A stretch of DNA of 64,000 nucleotides, from NCBI GenBank assembly GCA_964017235.1, contig OZ024935.1, forward strand, positions 90,519,207 to 90,583,206, read 5' to 3'. The DNA is from Sabellastarte sp. h YS-2021 (taxonomy: Eukaryota > Annelida > Polychaeta > Sabellida > Sabellidae). The position numbers were made by a program, and so were the translations under genes. The notes beneath the pieces were generated by a model. It was not told the origin of the DNA and made no database searches. It saw nothing but the letters and a program-made list of their open reading frames with translations. Below, in pieces: positions 47,025-57,600 of the stretch (position 1 is the stretch's first letter; each line of letters opens with the position of its first letter).

Positions 47025-48589
47025 GTAGGTGGATAATTGTAGAGAAAAATATATTTTCACTTTTGAGGAATATAGAAATTTGTCTCTTTGAACAGATATA
47101 TTTATCTCGGCCAAAAAGCTATATGATTGTTGGATTCTGTTTGTTTGTTTATGATAGAAAGATTACGAAAAAAAACTGCTCGGTGGATTTGCATCAATTT
47201 TCCACAGTAGGGTCCTGGCCTAACATAGAACTGATAGAAATTTTGGAAATGATCCTCAACCAATTCGGAATACAAGAATTTTTTCATGGCACTCGTAAGC
47301 AGTAGTGGAAATGTTGGACTTTGGCAGAGTAATGCACTCTCCGAGTATTCCTGATTGTAAATTTGGGTTTCTTTCTTTTGATAAAAAAGAACATCCATTA
47401 ATGTAAGTCTAACTTTCACTGTTCAGCCAGTGATATTTCTCAAGAAGTGAAATGTGTATTACCTACGTTAAAAATCGCCTATGACTAGCAAGATTTATAT
47501 ATAAATAAATTGAATGGGTACTTTTGATAGCAAGGCATAAGTATTTGGCTGAGCAGTATAGCTGTTGGAGACCAAAATAAGACTTGGCCCATCTTAAGAT
47601 GTGCTATAAGCACAACTCAAGATTCTGAGTTGGGCAGTAGCAACATTGGCCCTCAACAGAGGTACTTTGCATGAAAAGTCTCCAATTCAGCTTTGAGGGA
47701 GTTTTTACTCTGCTATAACACCACCTCCACTTGAAATATGTGCCCCAGATTTGGCACTTGACCAGTACATGTACAGTTTACGAAAAAAAAACTGTAAGAA
47801 TTATATCAATGATCTTGATTGCATACCTTTTGAATTTTTTTGTTGACATCATTTTGGTGTGAGTGCAACGTTTGTGCCAAATTACTAATCAACACAAATT
47901 TCCGAGTTCTTTTGACAGTTTACAGCAATTTATCAAAGACTTTTGATCAAAAATTTGGCTTATTAAGTTTATCATAATTTTACAAGGCATGTTTAGCGTT
48001 CATCTTGGCATGACAGTGACTAAGATCGCACGTTTATCATTGCAGTCGAAAGTTATATTCATCTCATATAAATTATTGATTTAATTATTTTATTTGTCTT
48101 CTGGGGGGATTTAACAAAATCAACATGTTTGGATCATATCGTTAATTTCATCACGGAATTGGCGAATCATATATATGAGACTAATAAAGAAATATTTCTT
48201 AGAACAAATTGAAAAACATGGTTCCTAGATTACCTAACGAGTTCTATGAAAACAACAAAATGTCACATTCAGGGAGAAAAATTTTAAATAAAATCGTCAG
48301 ATTCATGTTTGAATTTAGCCTTTTATATTGTTAATACATCGCAAAGTATGAAGTGTGAGATGCACATCTATAGGAATACAAACAGCCTACCACCATGCCT
48401 ACCCATCTGAAACCTTTAGCTATAACAAGGCCGTAAGGGGTTTCGGTCTACTAGCGCAAGCCACAAAGCCATCAGAGACATGAGTAGTGCACTGAAAACG
48501 GTCACCCATCCCAGTACTAACACACCACATTGTCGCTTGACTTCAGTGAAGAGACAGATACTCATCACGCTACGCCACCAGTCTGGAGA

Positions 48590-48620
<31 letters not shown>

Positions 48621-51600
48621 AAAAAAAGTGAAAATAAGTGATCTCTATAAGCATGAGACTCACTAGAGCTCGTGCTTAAGTAGACTCACATTTAGACTGA
48701 TACCTCTCCAGGAGCTAGCTTTTAAGTAAGTATTGTCCAGGTCACATCTTAACGGCTCCAAAAAGAGACCCTCTTATGTTAGTTATACAAATTTGAAGAC
48801 CAAGAGCCCCCCACACCTCAGCTTCTGAAGCACCCGAGTGGTATTTTAAACATTTCAAGACAGCTGTTCTGAACGCAAAATAGGTAGTTTGTTGTATAGA
48901 ATGACAATGGAGATACTCTCTACAGAAATACAAAGCAGACTGAATTTGGCAGGACCACAACCGGAAGTAAACGAGTACCCTTCAGTTGTAGCTCGTGACT
49001 CCAGTAAGGAAAGGTGTGAACTAGGTATATGTGAGAAATAAAGAATTAAAACCTTGGCATAATGATATCATATTACCATATTTTTAGATGTTTATCTTAA
49101 TCAATATATGGATGAAAACACAGTATCAGATGCCACTTGTACTTTTTACATTATTTGAGATGCATATATGCAATGATAAATTTGGCATGTAAAGTTGTAC
49201 TTGAACCCTTTATTTAGCTTGTGTGGATATAATTACCAAGGAGGTATTACATTCATGATCATTTGTCATTTTGTCCGTTTGCGTGTTACCAGAATTACAC
49301 AATACTACTAGTTGGATGTTCATGAAAGAATTAAAAAGAGGGGTCTTGGTCCAGCTTATATCCCATTAAATTTTGATGGTCGTTTAGATCACCGTCTGGA
49401 TACAAAAATATCAAAATCCTCATTTTATTATTAAGCTGGTTATTTTTTATTATCATTATTTTTTTTTTCAAAAATCATGCATGCCTTGGCAGAGATATGT
49501 GCTCTATCTCTTGTTACTATGTGCATTGATAATCAATTTATTGTTGAGCAGTCAGTATTAACATGTGAACCAGCTAGGCACCACTGTCTCCGCACCCCCA
49601 CCCCTCTGTAACTTCCCCCCACTCCCCCGATAACAATACTTGTATAGATATCTAAAGGCTCAGACACATCAATGACAACATGTTCCATTGCTATCTGATA
49701 GTGACATCGGAATTGCTATACTGTATCTTGTCTTATACATGAACACCAATACAACTCAGCAGATACTTTGAAAAATTTGCAAATGTTTATTGGAAATGAA
49801 AGGCATCAACAGCATAAAACACAGGGCCTTTGATTTTTCTTTCGGGTTTTCAATGAGTGTGAAAAAGGTATCTTATCTGAGTTTATCGTATCAGTTCGCG
49901 TTGGTGCGGAGAGACCTGTAGTGATCGATTAATTGCCATTTTGGCATTTAATCTCTTATTGCTCACAATTGAATTTGAGTCCAGCTAACAGCAAGATGTA
50001 CACTGAAGTGCACTGATGGGCCACTTGGATATGATCTTAACTGTAAAAGTGTTGTAAGAAATTCTTTGCATTTGACTCTCCTGGTCAGATAACTTTTTAT
50101 GTCTCTGACAATGTTCTCCCACCATCTTGGATGCTTTACAATCCTTACGAAAAAATCATATTATTAATCAAGAAAAGCTATGGTAACCATAAAATAAACT
50201 TGTAAAATCAATCAGTACTCATTGACATAATTCTGTTCTTGTACAAAAATCCTTGCAAGTGTGTTCTTAAAAAAAACCAAGCACTATAAATTGTGTTCTG
50301 TCACAAAATCCTTCTGCTTCAGTTGAGTTGTTGTACAAAGTCTTTATAAAAATTGTTTTCTTGTACAAAATAATAAATTGTGCTTTTTTCATGTAAATTA
50401 TACTGTTTTGTATATATACATAAAAGTTGTACTATTATACATAATGCCTGTCATTATATGTTAGAGTAGAATAGAATAGAATCATTTATATAGCACAAAA
50501 TTGATGCAACATCCTCTAATGCGCTTAAATACTAAGTGATAGTGTGTTGAGTATAAATATGCAAGTGTACTGTATTTTTGCTATATATTTATAAATGTTG
50601 TATTCTTCTCTGATATCTTCACTAAATATTGTACTTATTACAGAAACATTTTTGTGCATAAATTATATCTTGTTTGTGATTATCCAATGAATACAATTCA
50701 CACACATTGTGATCGTCTGCAAAAGCTTACTTGTGAATTGTATTTCTAGTTCTTTACATAGTTTTTATTCATACATTACAGAGATGTCACCCTGTCCAGA
50801 TTTCCAAAATGGTACGTGCAAAGCATGCCTTAATGAACCTCTGTCCTTGACCTGTGGAGAGAACCACACTGTGATTGGTTTCATCTATGCAGGATTTCGG
50901 GCCAACAGCCAATCAGATTGTATCCCTCGACCGGAAGACTGCTTTGCAGAACCAGTGCCGCTTATGGCAAAGGTAGAGAAGTCTAAAATGCCCCAGCAAG
51001 TTTTCCTATATTTACAATATATAAAAATAACTTATAATTTAATTATCTGTCCCTTTGGCCCAGCTAGTGGATGACAAAATCAGTAAGGAACTCGTAGAGC
51101 TTTGGCTTTTGAGTTCTGCGGTAAAAGTGATAATGTGTTGAGTATAAATATATAATTATCTTGTATTTTTATATATTTATATGCAATATCTCCATTCACT
51201 ACAGGGCTCAAAGCGTTATTTGACCCATCCGACTGTACAAGTACAGCCCAACTCTCAAGTGCTTTATGAACACCAAACATCTGTACACGTGTGCATGTTT
51301 AAAAAAGATATGGTACAAATTTGAGCCTTACGTAAGGCTTGGCCGCCACGTGACTTTCAAAGGCTAACGATAAATCACAAAAATGGAACTGGGGTGTACC
51401 AGTAGGAGGAAGGCTTTTACATTTACAATAAGGGCTAGCTGTTTTGTGATTTTGGCTGTTTTGTGATTTTGCTGTTTGTTCATAATACCATTCATGCTAC
51501 TGCAGGTGGCACGTTAATAAAAAAAAATATCTCTCTCTCTTTACAATTAACTGAATGAATGCAATTGGCTATCGCAATTTGCAAAGTTTGATGATTGCTG

Positions 51601-54600
51601 TCGGAATATGTACATAGAGGTTTTATTCAACTAACACATGAGATCTGGGATTTAAGATAACTTTAATACCTACTTTAGTTACATGATCTGAGAATTTCAG
51701 TAGCCATCCCATCTCAGATCTCTTAGACCATCGAGTCTAATCTCAGTCATGTCTTTAGGCGGAAAACAATGGTAGCTACTTGCTGATATCATGTAGCTGG
51801 TAGTACAAGATCAAATATATAGATGCTAATTACACATAATTCTCTTACATTATGGTAAAGACTAGCCATGTTGGGCAAACCGCAAAAAATATGTCAAAAG
51901 CTTTATTTGCCATTTTTTTGTGAACTTGAAATATATAAATAAATACGAGCTTCAATTGTAATGAAGATTAAATTTACTTGAAATACTAAACCAAGACAAC
52001 CACTGTGTCAAAAATTATACCTGCTATATTTATTTTATTTATTTATTTGGGGTTTTACCTCGGTTTCAACATTATACAGCTAGTCATATCACGATGGGTA
52101 GTTTTTGTGAGTAGAGGAAACCAGTACACACAGTTGGTCAAGGTTCTGTACTGTAAACTGATGATCAGTGGAAAGCAACTACCAACTTTTCCATATAAGG
52201 TCGGGGGTTTGAACGGCTTAAAATACCTCAAAGGTGGGAGGCCACCATGGTCCTAGACTTTCTTCAAGTCATTTTGTCTTATCTATTATACGAGAACTGA
52301 ATGACTTTTTTCAAGAATTTGGTGCTGAGAGCAGCAGACAAAAGCTTTTTCACCCATCCACTGGATTCATATATAATGATTCCATGTGTGTCAGATTTTG
52401 TGGAATTAGAAATACAAAGACTTTGAGCAAGTCTACTGTGATCTACTATAAACAAATTATCAAAATAACTGTTAAAAATCGTATAGTGTGTGGAAAAACG
52501 TGTTCTTGTAAATGAATATTTTGTAATATTTTGAAGAAGATTAATGTGAATAAGATCTGCTGTTTCACACATGATTGAATTTTATGGATCAGTTCTATAT
52601 ATGTGACTGGATTGTAAAATATTAAACCACTCCCAATGTTTAAATAGAGTTCAAGATATTTTTCTAATAGTTTTCCAATTAACATTGCCATTGGGCCTTA
52701 TTGGGGTCTGATTGTCTCCGGAAAACATTGCGATTGTTTCCCGATCCATCCCATTGATTCCCGAAGATATTTTTGATTCTTCCCGAACGGGTTGTGAATA
52801 CTAGGATCGTTTTAAGATCCAAAAGAGAGCTTTACGAATGTTAAAATAGGTTTAGAATATGAACAAGATCTGGTAAGAATTGCCCATAATTTTATGATAA
52901 TTTCAAACAGGTTTTCATTAATATCGGGGACACACACGATTCACTGCAGAACATACCAAATATTTCCCGAACCAAACCAGTCCCGAGATAGTCCCAAAAT
53001 GACCTTTCTACTTTTTCAACCTGGACAGAATAACAAACTGGCATGCACTGATATGCATCCTCAGTCAATGTTAAATGGAATAACTGAACTTTGTCACTTT
53101 GCTAGGTCATATCTAGACTTGCTCCAAGTCTTTAATTGTATTGCTATCCAACATATTGACTTAAACAGTTAAATTTAAAAATAGAAACTTTCAGGAGTTC
53201 ATTATACCTCAAGCATTCTGCTGTTTCTTCAAAAGTCATACAGTACCCATATATTATACAAAACACAAACGGATTTGGTGAAAATCAAGGTCATATCTGG
53301 CTTTAGACAGGTCTTTCACCATATAGTCTCTCCACTCCTTTTAATGCTGTTTTTGTAACAGTCTTACTTTCTTGGGATTTGGACTTTCCGTCTCTGACAT
53401 ACCATGCAGCTAATTCCCCCTGGAGGGTGCTCTCACCAATTTACAAGTGCTTATATTCTCAAGTATATGTTCAGATTTTCCAGTGCATGTGGAAGAAGCC
53501 AAGCTGTCTGTTTACACTCACACCCATTGATTTCCCGAGAGGACATGTCTGTGATTTCTCCCACAAACCTCAATACTTACTGACGTCACAGACACAGTGT
53601 GTTCCAGGTAATTATGGCGTCACATAAGTATTTCTTCTGGCACATGCTTGAATATTGCTGTGGTTTAATATTGTAACAGACAGACCTGCCTGACTTCAAG
53701 ATAATGCTTTTAATGGCCTTAAACTGAAGATCCTGCCTTACTGTTGTATTAACTGTACTTGTAATATTTGTAGACTTCTTGCTATGTCCCATTTCGTGTT
53801 ATGATACTGATTTCTTGGCCTCTACAGCAACGGTAAAACTTATATGGTGGACTGTAAATATTTGCTGGAGTTTTATATATATTATACAGTAGCGTAGGAA
53901 GCATATGAGGGGGGGGGGGGGGGGGGGGGGGGGGGGACAAAGTTAAGTTCTGCAGTTGTGTAAACTTATGACACCAGTGGAACTAAAACCATTCTCAAGG
54001 ACCCAGTAAACATTACAAACGTTTATAAACGTTTATAAACCTAACTATCAACGGTTTAGATAAGGTTTAAAATGATGGGTCCCTAAACGTTTGCCTATAA
54101 ACGTTTATAGGCAAACGTTTATTAACGTTTATATATAAACGTTTATAAACATTTATACACGTGTTTAAAATCTGGAGAAATATTTCTGTAAGTATATCTT
54201 GCTGTATCACTGTTGTTTGATTTGTTTATTTGGGGTTTTACGTCGCTTTCAACACTGTACAGGTCATATCACGACGGGTAGTTGGAAGGGCAGAGGAAAC
54301 CAGTACATATAGTTCGCTAGGGTTCTGTACTGTAAACTGCCGACCAACGGCAAGCAACTACCAGCTTTCCCACTTACGGCCATGACGGGGATCGAACCCC
54401 GGCCGCAGAGGTGGGAGGCGAGAGTGTTACCACTCTGCCACCGTGGCCCCCCACTGTTGTTTGAAGCCATCATTATATTCTAAGTAGAGATATAAAAGTA
54501 TATAATATAATCAAATTATATACTTCTATATATCTACTTAGAATGTAATGATGGCTTCAAACAACAGTGATACAGCAAGATATAGTAACAGAAATATTTC

Positions 54601-57600
54601 TCCAGTTTCTCTCAAAATGGCTGTGCTGATGTCATCATCCCAACTGAAAGTGAGGTTAAGGTATTTTTAACCCTTTGTAAAGGTTTAAAAACGTTTATAA
54701 ACCAAACTAATGTTGCTGAAACGTTTATAAACCCTTAATATTGAATAATTGTCAATATTTAGGTTTATATTTGGTTTAAAAAACGTTTATAGGTTTACTA
54801 AACGTTTATAAACGTTTGTATACTGGGGAGTCAAGGGGTTGTTAAGTGTAAACGTAATTACTTCTGTAATTTTGGGCTTTTTTTGAAGTCCTAAAGATAT
54901 TCTTTCAAACTTTTTGTATCATTTTTAGCGGAACAAAGGTAAAGTGGGCAGAATCTGCAAAATAGTCTGAAGAAATTGTCCTTAATCTTAAATGAATCTT
55001 CCATGAATGTACAACAAACTTTTACACTAACAGAAGTTACTGTATCATTGACAAAATACAAAAAAAAATATTCAATGGTCATTTTTTGCTTAAAAACACT
55101 AGCATGATTAACAATACATGATCAAATTCCAACTGGCAAGTTAACATTAGCAAAATTTGGGAAGAAATGGGAGGATGGGGGCATTCAGAAACTAGAAAAT
55201 CGCTCAAAGACCTTCATTAGTCCATAGGATCCCTAAACTCATACCCATTCTAGATCCACACTAATGTGCAAATAGTCAAACCTAAACTGTATAAAAGTTT
55301 GTTATAGTTGTATTCGGCATGTAATTATAGGCAGCCAGCTCTGGCATGATGAATTTGAATCCCACATGTGGCAATGCTGAGGGCCTATCCCTGTATGATT
55401 CTCTGGCTATTGAATGGGACGTAAAACCCTATACTTTAACCTTTGTTGTATTACAAACTTACTGTATATTTATGGGAATAAAGTGCTTTAAAAATAAGTT
55501 GTCAACCCGGGTTTAAGTCGAGCATTAATAGTGTCAATGGGTTATAAATGGTATATAAATGCATTTATATTTTGATGACCTATATATTGATCTTTCAATG
55601 TTACTTACGTTACCTAGATGCCAAATTTAAAAGTTCTAAGTAAAATATTTTTGAAGTTATTACATGCCAAAACAAATCTATGTGGTGGCGATGGCGGCAT
55701 GATTGGGCTTTATTAATCATATTCTTGTTTCCATCATTATAATATTCAAAGATCCAATTACAATCATCTTCCAGAAATCGACACTACATGTAAACCAGGG
55801 TATGTACACCTCAGTTCGGTTTTAGATAAGGCAATCTCACCCATCTATAGCATCCTCTCAAAAAACTCTTTCATGTAATTAAAATACCAAAATGTATACT
55901 GACTGATATAAAATAAATTTTGTTTTAAAAAATTCTCAAACTTTTATTGGACAGGTAGAGTCTGTCAGCTAGTCGTGCATAAGGCTCAAACTCATACCCT
56001 ACCTATTTTTTCAAAGTTTATTCCCCTATTCCACCAAAGGATTAATCCCCGATTGGTCCTGGGACCCTTGACCCTTGAGAGTCTGTGAAAAAAATCTGAA
56101 AAATGGGCGGGAAAATGGAATCTTGATGCAGGTGTGGGATAAAGCCCAGATCGCCCTCAGGAAGCCTCAGACATCCTTAGACAAGTCACTATCGTTCCTT
56201 GACTATGAGGTTTCAACCCCGATCCTGTCGGGGATATACCGACTGGGTATCAGACTGGTCTGAGGCTTCCTCAGGCCTCCTGGGACTAATAACAGATTTC
56301 CTAAGACAGCAATGGGGGATTTTTGTTGAGGTCTGGAACTAAGTCCACGCCTTCTGGGACTAAGAGTCCACGGCTTAAGAGTTGATGGATGCCTCAGACA
56401 ACATAGGATTGTGTAAATGTGGGTCTGAGGAGGCCTCGGGAAGCCTGAGACTGGGGACTTTGTGGGTAGGGGTGAAAGTGGATCGGTTACAGTCGTGAAA
56501 AATATCAAACATATTTGATATTTATACCGACCACAACAGATCCAAACAGACTGGCCATGACTCTGAATCCGATCCCCAAAAACCAGTAATCGGGAGCCTT
56601 AGTCTTGTGGTGGAACAGGGGCATAAGGTTTTAAGTCCCGTTCAACAGTCAGGGTCATTGGGACAGGTCCTCAGCATTGTCATTAGTGGAAGTGAACCGC
56701 ATCATATCTTTTTCAAACACGTGCACAGATAGTTGGTATTTGAAAAGGCACTGGTGCATGATAGGAGATATTAGCTCATTGGACAGAGGAGCCTTAGAAG
56801 TATGATGATGTAACAGCCAGCACATATAGGTGTGCATTATGTAAACCGATATTATGTCAACTGAAAGTTTTCTTAATTATAAAGAAACTGGAGCCTTAAT
56901 GTGAAGGCTAATCATCACCATGTAGTATAGACCTACAGTCGCTTGAAGGAAATAAACAGAAACTTCCTTATATCTAGTCCAATTTTAAACATCTTTTCAC
57001 CATTGTCTTCCAGAAGTATGATGCTGGTATGTCACTACCAGACCTCTAAACCCTAGGTGTAATTTGGACTTAATTCAGTTGTATCTTTAAATCTGTTAAT
57101 GCAAATCTTGAAATGTTTCTGCAGAGACCTTTTGAAAACCCTGGTTAATTGTCAGTCATAATCTTGTTAATTTGCACTGTATTGTACTTATTTCAAAGAC
57201 AGTGATCTACATTCAATATGTCACGACCCAGGCAGTCACATGACCATTAACAGTGATGTCACGGGTTATGTCATCAGTCCAAACTTCCAGCAACCATACA
57301 GCCAGAACATGAGACTGAACATGGAAGAATGCTGGTAATTAATGATGGTGTTTTAATTGAGATTTATACAATTATTATGCATATATATTTACTTTACACA
57401 TCTTTACATATGTGTGATTTTGGTGACTGCACGGGCCTCTGATTTGTCCTGCTGTAAAAGCTCAAAGTTTGATTATTTTGTGTTACTGTTAGAAGGATAC
57501 CCCAATTTTGGCAATTTCACATTGTGGTATATTTTACCTTTCCTGCCACATGGTTTGATGAGGGACTTCATCGTGTAATTTGTGTCATGCAATTTATCAA

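Larger units (their letters stand above)
47025..50781. other. Intron 1 of gene D
   Basis: No further coding exon seen. Contains a 5S-rRNA-derived stretch (48495-48575), a C then A homopolymer run at about 48591-48627, and a dispersed-repeat copy (49236-49515). Several ACAAAAT..CTTG-type imperfect repeats occur at 50230-50370. Confidence 0.5.

Noticed and set aside
46931-47305. Full 124-codon frame from the gene D start as a stand-alone protein
   Set aside because: Beyond the donor at 47024 the frame is intron sequence without domain features; splicing to 50782 gives a paralogous protein.
50709-51074. 121-codon frame from 50709 as a separate gene
   Set aside because: The start lies in intron sequence; only 50782-50972 matches the SUEL domain of the paralogues.
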